Of a DNA stretch of 64,000 bases, positions 34,231-43,574 are shown piece by piece. Source of the stretch: Mongoliibacter ruber (GTDB lineage: Bacteria > Bacteroidota > Bacteroidia > Cytophagales > Cyclobacteriaceae); contig NZ_PVTR01000004.1 of NCBI RefSeq assembly GCF_003003005.1, positions 1-64,000 of the forward strand. Direction: 5' to 3'. The notes under the pieces were generated by a model. That model was not told where the DNA came from. It ran no database searches and saw only the letters and a list, made by a program, of their open reading frames with translations. The translations under genes were made by a program, and so were the position numbers. Numbering within the stretch: the stretch's first letter is position 1; each line of letters opens with the position of its first letter.

Positions 34231-35043
34231 TTAGTTTATTGCATTTAAGACTAAAAGTACCGCAGATATTGTGGTTACGGCTAGTTGGAAGGTCTGCACA
34301 AAGTTCACACCAGTTCCCAATTCCCTGACTTTCATGGGTTCTGCGTACAGCATGTCATTGGGCCTTAGAAAGAAGAACTCAGATTCCACCAAGCGCTTGT
34401 CATTGAGGTTGATCCTAAATGAACGGGTCCCTGATGGGTATTGCCTGACCAAGACCATTTCGTCCCTTTTGGCTACAGGAGTCATGTCACCTGCATGGGC
34501 AATGGCCTGAAAAATATTGATTCTGTTTTGAAGAATAATATGGTTACCGTTTCTATTGAATTCTCCTAAAGTCGTAAACCTTACTCCCCCCAATCTTACC
34601 CTTACAAAAAGATCTTCTTTGTTGACATACTCAAGCATTTTTTCTTGAATAAGCTCTTTTGCTTGCTTGGTAGTAAGGTTATTAAGATTAACCTCCCCAA
34701 CTAATGGTAGTTCTACCATACCATTTTCATCAATTGTATAACCGGTAATAAAGAATATATCCCCTCCAGCAGTTATGTTCTGTTGTCCTGCCATTGCTAA
34801 CTGAGGATTTTTGGATGCCGCTATACCGAAAATTGCATTCAATTCTTCTGAAGTTGTTTGGATGTTAATATCCACCACATCATTGTACTGCAATAAGTAT
34901 TCTTCTGCCGTATTTTCTACCAAGACCCCAGGTTCGTACACCGGAAAAGTATCTCCCAAATCCTGCATGTATATAATCCGCTTGTTTGGTACACAGGATG
35001 CGATGAGTAATACAAAAAGTATCGCTTGAATTGCTTTGTTCAT
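34231..35043 (-). CDS. wza: Wza-like polysaccharide export lipoprotein, copy 1
   Basis: A 270-residue outer-membrane export protein. The signal sequence ends in a lipobox (VLLIASC, Cys17). A poly_export (PES) domain follows (YLLQYNDVVDINIQTTSEEL), with SLBB-type segments (GYTIDENGMVELPLVGEVNL and GGVRFTTLGEFNRNG). The C-terminal hydrophobic helix (LAVTTISAVLLVLNAI) could cross the outer membrane as in Wza. It is followed by its wzc partner after 4 bp. It is shorter than E. coli Wza, as usual for this phylum. Confidence 0.92.
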   Translation of the reverse strand: MNKAIQAILFVLLIASCVPNKRIIYMQDLGDTFPVYEPGVLVENTAEEYLLQYNDVVDINIQTTSEELNAIFGIAASKNPQLAMAGQQNITAGGDIFFITGYTIDENGMVELPLVGEVNLNNLTTKQAKELIQEKMLEYVNKEDLFVRVRLGGVRFTTLGEFNRNGNHIILQNRINIFQAIAHAGDMTPVAKRDEMVLVRQYPSGTRSFRINLNDKRLVESEFFFLRPNDMLYAEPMKVRELGTGVNFVQTFQLAVTTISAVLLVLNAIN

Positions 35044-35066
35044 ATAGATTCAATATTTTAATCGGA

Positions 35067-35074
35067 CAAATATA
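35067..35074 (-). promoter_or_regulatory. Putative -7 element of wza copy 1
   Basis: TATATTTG on the minus strand lies about 24 bp before the wza start. No TTTG sits 19-21 bp further upstream, so this is weaker than the promoter of copy 2. Confidence 0.35.
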
Positions 35075-35170
35075 GAAAACTTATTTTATTCGGAGCCCCA
35101 ATACAAGTTTAGTAAATTTCCAAAGAACTAAGTTTGTTTATAATCCCTAGATATATGTAGAAAATTCACA

Positions 35171-36412
35171 TTATACTAATTTTTTGTTATCACCTAGACA
35201 CCTGTAAAAACTCTCTTCATGCTGCTTGACCACTACTTTTGGACTAAAGACATTCTTAAGGGCTTTGGAACCTTCAATAGAAATTTCCTTTGAAATAATT
35301 TTTCTAAGCCCTTCGTAAATCGCATGCTCATCCTGATTGTCTAGGATCAGTCCTCCTCCATATTCATTCAAATAATCTGCAATCACCCCTACTTTGGGGG
35401 ATATGGCTACGATTGGTCTTTGGATGGAGGCATAGTCAGATAATTTACTCAAAAGCAAAATCCCTTTGGGATAAGGGGCTTCCAAAATCATCAAGTAATC
35501 GAAACCAGCCAAACTCTTGAGCATACTGAAGTAATCCTTAGGTGCATGACAGAAAATCTCTTCCTTAAGCCCTAAGGATTCGATTTGCCCTGGCATCTCT
35601 GGGTCTATTACACCAAAAACATGAAATTGGAATGCCAATCTATCCTCATGTTTAATTTTTGAAAAGGCTTTGAGTACTTTCAAGGCTTTCACATTGGAAA
35701 GCATATTTCCCGCATGACAAATAGAAATTGGCTTACCGGGTGCTTGGTTCACATCAAAGTCCTCTGCATGTATTCCTATATGGGGGATGACCTTTACTTT
35801 ATCTGTCTTGGTCTTGATGATCTTTTCATTGTAGTGCTCCCAAAGCAATTGAGAAGGGAAGGTATTTAAATCAGCATTCCGGAAACTAGTCTTGACAAAT
35901 CGATTGATCAGGTAAGATTGAAACCTGTTTTGGAAATTCATGCCAGGCCTGATATTTTCTGTAGGATCATTCCAATTGGCAATCCATGGTAAAGCAGTTG
36001 AAGCCTTTATTTTGGCTCCGACAAGATGTGCAATATTGGAAGGCATCCTACTCATGACAAGGTCATAGTTGTGTTTTTGATGCAGTTCAAGCCCCAAGTC
36101 CACTGCCTTACTTGCCCACCTGACTCCTTCTAAAGGAAGCTTGAAATAAAGAACTGCTTGAAACAATTCCCAATACCTTTGAATTGGCTTAACCGGGGTT
36201 TCGTCTACATAAAAATTAATGGCTTTCAGTGGTTCCCATACAGAGGACCAGTCTTTGGTATAAAATTGCTCACTTGGCCTACTGATGACATGAATGGTAT
36301 GACCTGACTCCATCAAGGCCAGGCAAAGTTTAGCATTGACCAAGGCCTCCGAAAACTCATAAGGAGGAAATGATGGCGCAATCATTAAAATTTTAAACTT
36401 TCTCATTTCCAT
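35171..36412 (-). CDS. GT4-like glycosyltransferase
   Basis: A 413-residue GT-B protein. ILMIAPSFPPYEFSEALVNAKLCLAL starts an acceptor domain, and ISICHAGNMLSNVKALKVLKAFSKI is the beginning of the donor domain. A clear E-X7-E is not seen at the usual place (LMILEAPYPKGILLLSKL). It overlaps the next GT4 gene by 10 bp and is the last gene of the flippase-GT4-GT4 run. The specificity is unknown. Confidence 0.8.
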   Translation of the reverse strand: MEMRKFKILMIAPSFPPYEFSEALVNAKLCLALMESGHTIHVISRPSEQFYTKDWSSVWEPLKAINFYVDETPVKPIQRYWELFQAVLYFKLPLEGVRWASKAVDLGLELHQKHNYDLVMSRMPSNIAHLVGAKIKASTALPWIANWNDPTENIRPGMNFQNRFQSYLINRFVKTSFRNADLNTFPSQLLWEHYNEKIIKTKTDKVKVIPHIGIHAEDFDVNQAPGKPISICHAGNMLSNVKALKVLKAFSKIKHEDRLAFQFHVFGVIDPEMPGQIESLGLKEEIFCHAPKDYFSMLKSLAGFDYLMILEAPYPKGILLLSKLSDYASIQRPIVAISPKVGVIADYLNEYGGGLILDNQDEHAIYEGLRKIISKEISIEGSKALKNVFSPKVVVKQHEESFYRCLGDNKKLV

Positions 36413-37587
36413 AGTCCCAATAACTTTAAGGATTTCCTAAAAGGTCTCACCATCAAATAAGGTATTCGGGGCAGATCCCCTAAAAGTTGAAAGTCTATGT
36501 TTTGGTTCCTATGGGTGGGTATTTCCTTGAGCTGTGCTATGCGAATGAGTTCCTCATAAGCCGATTTCATATGTTCCAAGGTAAAGCCTGTGCGCACTAC
36601 ATTTTTCCCATTTTCTGAAATAATGTGCAAATCAGACCTTTGCAACATGTCGATGATCACTTTTGAAAAATCATCGGGATCTCCCGGAATGCATAAAAAC
36701 CCACTTTTGCCATGCTCAATCCAAGCATCTGTTCTACCTTCTAGGCGAGAGACAACAGGGATAACACCCTGCGCCATGGCTTCAAGAGCAACAAGCCCTT
36801 GCCCTTCGAAAAATGAGGGGAGAATCATAAAATCGTACTGCTGCAAGGTCTGGTATAGGTTGTCATAAGGCAAATAGCCCTTTACTTTTATGATTTCTCC
36901 CAATCCATAATCTTGAATTTTACTTTCCAATTCCACTTTATCAGAACCATCCCCATAAATGTGTAAACAGTCTATTTCAGCATGTTGCATCACTTTTCGG
37001 ATGATATCCGGTAAAATCAAAACCGCTTTTTCGGTATGTTCAAGCCTGCCTACGTATATGAATTTCTTACCTACTTTTGTTTTCTGCTTTGTACAAATCC
37101 CTGATTCTTTGATTACCGAGGTGGGAATGCATTGAATTTTCTCAGAGGGCACATTTCTTTTTTCTTCCAACAGCGTTTTGAGGAAAGGACTGACCGTGAT
37201 GATCTTATTGACAGCGCTCAGGTTGGCTGTTGCATTGTCCAACATAGAATCCAAAATGGAATGTAGGACAGAGAAAATGAAAATAGTATCCGGAAGGGTT
37301 GAAATGCCTGCCTGTACAAATGGGCTATCATGAATAAAAATCACATCATAGTCCTTCAAAAACTGTATCAGCTTCTTGGTATGGCCAACCTTAGAAATCC
37401 AAGGGCTCAATTCAAAAGTTTTTACATCAATGCCGCTTTCGAGAAAATATGAATTCCAAAGACCTTTTTTTTGGGTCTCGACCACTATCACCTGATTACC
37501 GGCCTCTTGAAACAATTTTGCCTGATTGAATATAACCCTTTCGATCCCTCCAATCATGAGTGAATAAGTGACCAAAGCAATTTTCAT
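36403..37587 (-). CDS. Family 4 glycosyltransferase
   Basis: A 394-residue GT-B enzyme. It has an N-terminal ALVTYSLMIGGIERVIFNQA with the GG-x-E donor-side signature, KFIYVGRLEHTEKAVLILPDI near 188, and a complete E-X7-E in SFFEGQGLVALEAMAQGVIPV near 260. It overlaps neighbours on both sides (10 bp and 4 bp), so it is tightly coupled to the flippase gene upstream. Confidence 0.9.
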   Translation of the reverse strand: MKIALVTYSLMIGGIERVIFNQAKLFQEAGNQVIVVETQKKGLWNSYFLESGIDVKTFELSPWISKVGHTKKLIQFLKDYDVIFIHDSPFVQAGISTLPDTIFIFSVLHSILDSMLDNATANLSAVNKIITVSPFLKTLLEEKRNVPSEKIQCIPTSVIKESGICTKQKTKVGKKFIYVGRLEHTEKAVLILPDIIRKVMQHAEIDCLHIYGDGSDKVELESKIQDYGLGEIIKVKGYLPYDNLYQTLQQYDFMILPSFFEGQGLVALEAMAQGVIPVVSRLEGRTDAWIEHGKSGFLCIPGDPDDFSKVIIDMLQRSDLHIISENGKNVVRTGFTLEHMKSAYEELIRIAQLKEIPTHRNQNIDFQLLGDLPRIPYLMVRPFRKSLKLLGLWK

Positions 37588-38963
37588 AAGCGTATCATGT
37601 TTACACCTGAGTTCTTTTTAAATTTAGCTCTCCACCAAAAATAATACATGAGAAAAACGAGGAGTTGGACAGAAAAAGCCAATAACCTGGCATAAAGCAA
37701 ACCTTCTGCCCCAAATCCCAGCCAGAGGTAAGAGAATGAAAGCAGTACCACACTCCAAGTGAGTTGGGCTGAAAAACTAAACCAAAGATGATTCATAGCG
37801 GCAGCTAAATTACTAAAAATCAGAAGCAAAGATTGTGGTATCATGGCTATAATTGAAAGTGCCAGCAAATACCCAACCCCTCCAAACTCGCTACCATAGA
37901 TCAATGCTATTTTATCCCCAAAGAATAAAAATACAGCCGAAAGCGGAACAAAAATCCCTAAAATCAAAACGACAGTATTTTTCACTACCCTATTGACTTG
38001 GCTTAATTTTTCTTGTTGAATCAGGTCACTGAAAACGGGAAGAAATGCAGCCATGACGATGTAGGGCACAAATATCAGAACATTGAACCATTGCAAGGAG
38101 GCATTGTAGCCCGCAAGTTCGAAAAAGCCATTGTTTTCTCTTGCTAACAGCGTCATCACATACCATTGGGTAGGAATCAGCAACAAACCTGAGAGGATTG
38201 TAGGCAGGGAATACGTGAAAAGTATGGAGGCCTCTTGCAATGAACCTTTGAACCTGACGGTCAAGCCTTCCTTGAACATGAGGTTTTTGGTGATTTTGAA
38301 AGTAATCACATAAGTGATGACGGGTTCTAGGGTCATTCCGACTACTGCACCAAAGAATCCGAAATAGTAGGTCAATAGCACCTTGATAAGTGTAAGCACA
38401 AAACCTAGGAATATCCCCAGATAGGTGTTGACTTTAAAAGCCTCCAATCCATAAATGATTCCGTTTTGAACACCATTAAGGGATCCGAAAAGGACTCCGA
38501 GGGCCATCAATTGAAGGCTACTTTGGAGATGAGGGGCTCCCAGAGAATGTATAGCAAGGGATTTGGCAAAAAAAACTACGACCAAGAACACCAGGGATCC
38601 TACCAAGCCGGAAAACAAAAAGGATATCCCTATAATCCGACTGGCCTTTTCTTTGTCAGAATTTCTGTATTGGGCAATGTACTTGGTGGCTGTTTGAGAA
38701 ATACTAAAAGCAGTAAACATCCCAAACATCGAAATAGTGGTATTCAGAAGACCAAACTCACCAAAAGCTTCCCTTCCGATCAATCGGATGATGATTATAG
38801 TCCCTAAAAAGGAGAAGCCTTTGGAAAAGAAGTTCAGGATGGCATTCCAAAATGATCCGGATGCCAACCTCATAAATACAGAGGATTGGCTCAGGCTGAT
38901 CAGTACCCCATGTAACTTGGGGTACCTTTCGAATTTTTGAATAAGTAATTTTAAAAAAAGCAC
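37584..38963 (-). CDS. Oligosaccharide flippase, second type
   Basis: A 459-residue MOP-superfamily protein with about 12-14 hydrophobic helices (GSFWNAILNFFSKGFSFLGTIIIIRLIGREAFGEFG at the start is typical of RfbX/Wzx-like exporters). It differs clearly from the flippase at 22.2 kb and probably serves the right-hand glycan. The reading frame begins at a GTG (38963). It overlaps the downstream GT4 gene by 4 bp. The preceding 212-bp gap holds no feature I can name. Confidence 0.87.
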   Translation of the reverse strand: MLFLKLLIQKFERYPKLHGVLISLSQSSVFMRLASGSFWNAILNFFSKGFSFLGTIIIIRLIGREAFGEFGLLNTTISMFGMFTAFSISQTATKYIAQYRNSDKEKASRIIGISFLFSGLVGSLVFLVVVFFAKSLAIHSLGAPHLQSSLQLMALGVLFGSLNGVQNGIIYGLEAFKVNTYLGIFLGFVLTLIKVLLTYYFGFFGAVVGMTLEPVITYVITFKITKNLMFKEGLTVRFKGSLQEASILFTYSLPTILSGLLLIPTQWYVMTLLARENNGFFELAGYNASLQWFNVLIFVPYIVMAAFLPVFSDLIQQEKLSQVNRVVKNTVVLILGIFVPLSAVFLFFGDKIALIYGSEFGGVGYLLALSIIAMIPQSLLLIFSNLAAAMNHLWFSFSAQLTWSVVLLSFSYLWLGFGAEGLLYARLLAFSVQLLVFLMYYFWWRAKFKKNSGVNMIRL

Positions 38964-39175
38964 AATATGTATAGACAGAATGATGCCAGTATTTTTCAGG
39001 AATACTTTACAATCTAATTGAATACTAATTGAAATTCATAGATACTATATCCGTCAGGTCGGACACTTTTTTGATTGGGACCTGTCCACCAAAAACAGCT
39101 TTTTATCCAAACCCTCATTGCCATAAAAACTTAAGTTAAACAGCAATGCAGCGCACTATCATAAAACCCAAGGCT

Positions 39176-40147
39176 TTAGAGCGTATCTATTTTCACTTGC
39201 TTAAAGTTAGCCTGATTTGTCAGAAACCAAGCATATGTTTCTTTGATCCCTTCTTCGAGTGGAATCTGATATTTCCAACCTTCCTTTTGCAATTTAGAAA
39301 CATCCATCAATTTCCTCGGGGTACCGTCAGGCTTGCTGCTGTCCCATACCATTTCACCTAGGTGCCCTACTGTTTTTTGTACCAGCGTGGCTAAATCTTT
39401 GATGCTCAAATCTGTTCCTGTACCCACATTGTACAGGTGCTCAGCCAGCTGATTTTCCAAGGCGAAGACAACAGCATCAGCCATGTCATCGACATGCAGG
39501 AATTCACGCATAGGCGAACCAGAACCCCACAAGGTCACAGGAGGAGCGGTTTTTTCGTCTTGGGCTGAATTTTTAGCATCATGAAACTTCCTGATCATGG
39601 CAGGCATGACATGTGAAGTCTCGTAGTCGAAATTGTCAAATGGGCCATAAAGATTGGTAGGCATAAGAGACACAAAGTCCTTCCCATACTGTTTACGGAT
39701 TGCCTCACAAGCCTTCACGCCTGCAATTTTGGCGATGGCATACCATTCATTGGTGGGCTCCAAGGATGAGGTGAGCAGGTACTCCTCCTTAAGTGGCTGT
39801 GGGGCCAACTTGGGATAAATGCAGGAAGAACCTAAAAATATAAATTTGGCTACATTTTCTTTGAGGGCCGCATCGATGAGGTTATTCTGTATTTGAAGGT
39901 TTTCCATCAAAAATTGATAAGGGTAGTTATTATTGGCCAAGATACCCCCTACCCTTGCCGCTGCATCGATGACTACATCAGGTTGCTCCGCTTTGAAAAA
40001 GGAATTTACAGCCGATTGGTCACGCAGGTCCAATTCTTTGCTGCCCATACCGATCAGGTTTGTATAGCCTTTTGCTGCAAGTTTCCTCCAAACAGCAGAG
40101 CCGACCATACCTCTATGACCGGCTATAAAAATTTTTAAATTACTCAA
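39176..40147 (-). CDS. fcl: GDP-L-fucose synthase
   Basis: A 323-residue SDR epimerase/reductase that turns GDP-4-keto-6-deoxymannose into GDP-L-fucose. It has IFIAGHRGMVGSAVWRKL at the N-terminus, FLGSSCIYPKLAPQPLKEEYLL near 107 (active-site Ser/Cys region), the catalytic YAIAK near 136 and PTNLYGPFDNFD. It begins at a TTG (40147). It is the only fcl in the window and lies in the same block as gmd copy 2, with a small outer-membrane gene between. Confidence 0.95.
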   Translation of the reverse strand: MSNLKIFIAGHRGMVGSAVWRKLAAKGYTNLIGMGSKELDLRDQSAVNSFFKAEQPDVVIDAAARVGGILANNNYPYQFLMENLQIQNNLIDAALKENVAKFIFLGSSCIYPKLAPQPLKEEYLLTSSLEPTNEWYAIAKIAGVKACEAIRKQYGKDFVSLMPTNLYGPFDNFDYETSHVMPAMIRKFHDAKNSAQDEKTAPPVTLWGSGSPMREFLHVDDMADAVVFALENQLAEHLYNVGTGTDLSIKDLATLVQKTVGHLGEMVWDSSKPDGTPRKLMDVSKLQKEGWKYQIPLEEGIKETYAWFLTNQANFKQVKIDTL

Positions 40148-40165
40148 TGCTTTGTTATTTATGCT

Positions 40166-40735
40166 TTAAAACAATAACCTTACGGCCACGCCAGAACCTT
40201 TGTTCATAAAGAATGCAGCTTGATCAAGATTACCTCCCGGCAAATCCCATCCTGGCAATACACCTAGGTTGATAGAATACTTCTCAAACCTAAGATCAAG
40301 CCCAACTCCTACCAATGGACCAGTCTGAAGACCTCTACTGTCTTCAACATCTACCCATTCCACCACGCCGGCATGCCAACCGACAGACCAAAAGAAATGG
40401 ATGGTACCGTCTTTTCTCACATCAAGGGGATACATCCTCTGATAAGTGGCATGACCGCCAAGTCTTGTGAAAGGTTCAGCCCATCTCACAAAACCACCTG
40501 AAGGTCTCCATCCAAAATTAACATCTATCGCTGACTTATCGGTAATAAATTGCTGATAAGATGCCGCTATGGAATTAAAGTAACCAAAACGAATACCTAA
40601 AGCTGATTTTTTTGGGACAACATAATCCCTTAAGGAAACTTTTTCTTCTGTTTCGGATGTCTCAGATTCTACCTGCGCTTCAGCAATTCCTACTACAGCA
40701 AACATAGTTAGGGCAATCAAGAATTTCTTGTACAT
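40166..40735 (-). CDS. Small outer-membrane beta-barrel protein, hypothetical
   Basis: A 189-residue protein with an N-terminal signal peptide (KFLIALTMFAVVGIAEAQ). A short acidic linker (ESETSETEEK) precedes repeated amphipathic strands (LGIRFGYFNSIAASYQQF, TIHFFWSVGWHAGVVEW, GPLVGVGLDLRFEKYSINLG). It ends in a C-terminal Phe (VAVRLLF), like an outer-membrane barrel of about eight strands. It sits 18 bp upstream of fcl, between two cytoplasmic nucleotide-sugar enzymes, so a role in polysaccharide presentation is possible but unproved. Confidence 0.6.
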   Translation of the reverse strand: MYKKFLIALTMFAVVGIAEAQVESETSETEEKVSLRDYVVPKKSALGIRFGYFNSIAASYQQFITDKSAIDVNFGWRPSGGFVRWAEPFTRLGGHATYQRMYPLDVRKDGTIHFFWSVGWHAGVVEWVDVEDSRGLQTGPLVGVGLDLRFEKYSINLGVLPGWDLPGGNLDQAAFFMNKGSGVAVRLLF

Positions 40736-40839
40736 AATTTATTAGTATTTTTTTGACTAAAAGAAATTTGGGGTTCACCGTTTTAGGCGGAGGATTAAGT
40801 ATGGGTGATGTAAATATAACATCCTGCTGAGTATTTCTT

Positions 40840-42051
40840 TTATTCTTCTTGATAATATATTTTGTGACCTGCCATCTGAAGTTGCAAATCTTTCTTGAAT
40901 AGGTTGAGGTCAGAGGCTACCATTTCCTGAGCCAAAGCAAGTACATCGTATTTGGGTTCCCATCCGAGTTTGGTCTTGGCTTTGGAAGGATCACCTATAA
41001 GCAATTCCACTTCAGTAGGTCTGAAATATCTCGGGTCAACTTTCACCAGAACACTGTTCAAGGGGATAAAGTTATTTTTCCCTAATTCTCTTTTTCCTGC
41101 TTCTGAAGAATCATCTGATTCAGAATTGGCATAATCAGCACCCCATTCAAGGCCAGTTGCGGATTCAAACTTTTCTACGTTTACAGCATCCAATATGCCC
41201 ACTTCATCTACTCCTTCACCTTCCCATCTTAGGCTGAATCCTACCTCATCAAATGCCATGGCTATGAAATCTCTCACCTTGGTAGTAGTCCCTGTTGCTA
41301 TCACGTAATCTTCTGGGGTATCCTGCTGAAGAATTCTCCACATGGCATACACATAATCCTTGGCATGTCCCCAATCCCTCTGAGCATCTAAGTTGCCCAT
41401 GTACAATTCTTTTTGAATTCCCAGCGTAATTTTCGCAACAGCACGTGTGATTTTTCTGGTCACAAAAGTCTCACCTCTCAAGGGCGATTCATGATTGAAA
41501 AGGATACCATTACAGGCATACATATTGTAAGCCTCTCTGTAATTGACAGTAATCCAATAGGCATAAAGTTTGGCTACAGCATAGGGTGACCTTGGGTAAA
41601 AAGGAGTTGACTCAGATTGTGGAACCGCCTGTACCAATCCATAAAGCTCTGAAGTGGAAGCTTGGTAAATTCGGGTCTTTTGTTCTAAACCAAGCAACCT
41701 AACTGCTTCAAGGATCCTTAATGTTCCGATGGCATCTGCATTGGCAGTGTACTCAGGGGTATCAAAAGAAACTTTCACATGTGACATTGCCGCAAGGTTA
41801 TAAATCTCATCCGGTTGTGTTTCCTGTATAATACGGGTAAGATTCATGGAATCGGTCATGTCTCCATAGTGAAGGATCAATTGGGGATTGTTCACATGAG
41901 GATCTTGGTATAGGTGATCTATTCTATCTGTATTGAATAATGAGGATCTTCTTTTAATACCATGTACTTTGTATCCTTTTTCTAAAAGAAGTTCTGCCAA
42001 ATAGGCTCCATCTTGCCCTGTGATTCCTGTTATCAGTGCCGTTTTCTGCAT
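40840..42051 (-). CDS. gmd: GDP-mannose 4,6-dehydratase, copy 2
   Basis: A 403-residue enzyme, nearly the same as copy 1 in the first 280 residues ([55 protein letters not shown]). It carries an added hydrophilic segment of about 20 residues near 300-325 ([18 protein letters not shown]) within the substrate-binding region before [12 protein letters not shown]. It forms a GDP-fucose cassette with fcl. Keeping two gmd genes suggests that each block brought its own. Confidence 0.95.
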   Translation of the reverse strand: MQKTALITGITGQDGAYLAELLLEKGYKVHGIKRRSSLFNTDRIDHLYQDPHVNNPQLILHYGDMTDSMNLTRIIQETQPDEIYNLAAMSHVKVSFDTPEYTANADAIGTLRILEAVRLLGLEQKTRIYQASTSELYGLVQAVPQSESTPFYPRSPYAVAKLYAYWITVNYREAYNMYACNGILFNHESPLRGETFVTRKITRAVAKITLGIQKELYMGNLDAQRDWGHAKDYVYAMWRILQQDTPEDYVIATGTTTKVRDFIAMAFDEVGFSLRWEGEGVDEVGILDAVNVEKFESATGLEWGADYANSESDDSSEAGKRELGKNNFIPLNSVLVKVDPRYFRPTEVELLIGDPSKAKTKLGWEPKYDVLALAQEMVASDLNLFKKDLQLQMAGHKIYYQEE

Positions 42052-42177
42052 ATTATATGAAATATATAAGTCATTATTGACTTAAATGAGTTTTTTAAAG
42101 TTATAAATCTATAGGACACCAAATAAAGATGTTTTTACAAGGGTTTGCAAACCAGATTATCTTAATCTTGAGAAAAA

Positions 42178-42900
42178 TTACAATTCTCTGGAAAGAATTT
42201 TATTAGAAAAAATATCTATGATATAAGATGGTGTGGAAATAAAGGTTCTCCTCCATAATCTTTTGGGTTCACGCAACAATCTTGGGAACCATTCCAAACC
42301 TAAATTGATCCAAATCTTACTTGGTCTTTTGACAGTGCCCGCATAAAAATCAAAAACCGCTCCTATTGAGCAGATCACGCTAGCATCCAGTTTATCTTTG
42401 AACTGAAATGCCCATTTCTCCTGCTTAGGTGCTGTCATACCTACAAACAATACGTCCGGCTTGTATTCATTGACCATTTGAAGCATGTATTCACTGTCTT
42501 CTTCAGAAAACACCTGCTTGTAAGGAGGACTGAATGAGGCCACTTCAACATCCGGAAATTGCTCCTGCACCTTTTGTTGGATCAGTTGGAGTGTGGAATC
42601 CGAAGATCCCAAATAAAAAACTTTACCTTTTTTCTGATTTACCAAATTGAGGTAATGCATGTGGAGATCATAACCTGATATTTTTTTGATATTCTTACCA
42701 TATAGCAGTTTAAATCCAAGAACAATCCCGACGCCATCGGGTATTAGGATATCGCAAGTCGTGAGAGATTTCTCAAATTCATAGTCTGTTTTTGCGATAC
42801 AATAAGAATGCGGATTGATTGTGTTAATAAGGAGTTTGTCCCCCTCTAAACTTTCAGGAAGATCGGTACTAATATTATAATGTAAAAACTTCAATTTCAT
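42178..42900 (-). CDS. WecG/TagA/CpsF family glycosyltransferase (GT26)
   Basis: A 240-residue GT26 enzyme. It has IPDGVGIVLGFKLLYGKNIKKISG near 51, YLGSSDSTLQLIQ near 95, VLFVGMTAPKQEKW near 150 and SIGAVFDFYAGTVKRPSK followed by GLEWFPRLLREPKRLWRR near the C-terminus, which is the membrane-binding end. The family adds the second sugar (such as ManNAc or ManNAcA) to an undecaprenyl-PP-HexNAc made by a WecA-like enzyme. A candidate WecA partner is at 3.7 kb. Confidence 0.92.
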   Translation of the reverse strand: MKLKFLHYNISTDLPESLEGDKLLINTINPHSYCIAKTDYEFEKSLTTCDILIPDGVGIVLGFKLLYGKNIKKISGYDLHMHYLNLVNQKKGKVFYLGSSDSTLQLIQQKVQEQFPDVEVASFSPPYKQVFSEEDSEYMLQMVNEYKPDVLFVGMTAPKQEKWAFQFKDKLDASVICSIGAVFDFYAGTVKRPSKIWINLGLEWFPRLLREPKRLWRRTFISTPSYIIDIFSNKILSREL

Positions 42901-43574
42901 AAATATTTAGATCCTCAAGCTCCTCAAACAAGTTAGTATTTTCCGGTGATTTTGAACTCTACGGATAATATTGGTTTTGCAAATTTAATATTTTTTTTGA
43001 AAGGGGAATAGTTCAGTACTTAATACACCTTTTTGCATTTATGTAGGCTTAAATTTATGTATTTCTACAATATAAAAGCAAAAACTTTGAAGAATTCCCT
43101 GATTTTAAGACTTTAAGCATCAGCATTTTTTTACATGGAATAGAAATATTTCCAGTTTTTCAATAAAATTAGCATTCCAAAACTAGAAATATCATCAAAA
43201 CGACATCTTTAAATATTCTATTTTTGGTATTTACTTGAATCAATTTCTTTGTCAACTATTTTTACCAAGACCCTGCTAATTTTAGAAAAAACAATTCTAC
43301 ATAGCAGATAGTCATGCTTTGTACTACAATGTTAAACACTACGCATATCTACTCAAAACTACGCATTTTAAATTTTCCCACGCTTTCCAATTAGATTTAC
43401 GCAGTTTTTTAGGTCAGCAGATTACATTTTACCTACTCCAATACTAGGATTCATAAATAGGTACGACCTGAAGATGTACAAATTTGGCTGCACATCATCA
43501 TAAGCTTTTTTTAAGGAAATTGTTTTAACAAATTAAAGAAACAGCGAAAACTCAATAGATTATGAATCTAAAAA
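42901..43574. other. 674-bp intergenic region
   Basis: AT-rich gap between the assembly operon to the right and the GT26 gene. On the minus strand a TAAATTTG box (42980-42987) fits the TANNTTTG consensus, about 80 bp before the GT26 start, with no good -33 partner. I see no gene, repeat copy or strong terminator in the rest. Confidence 0.45.
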
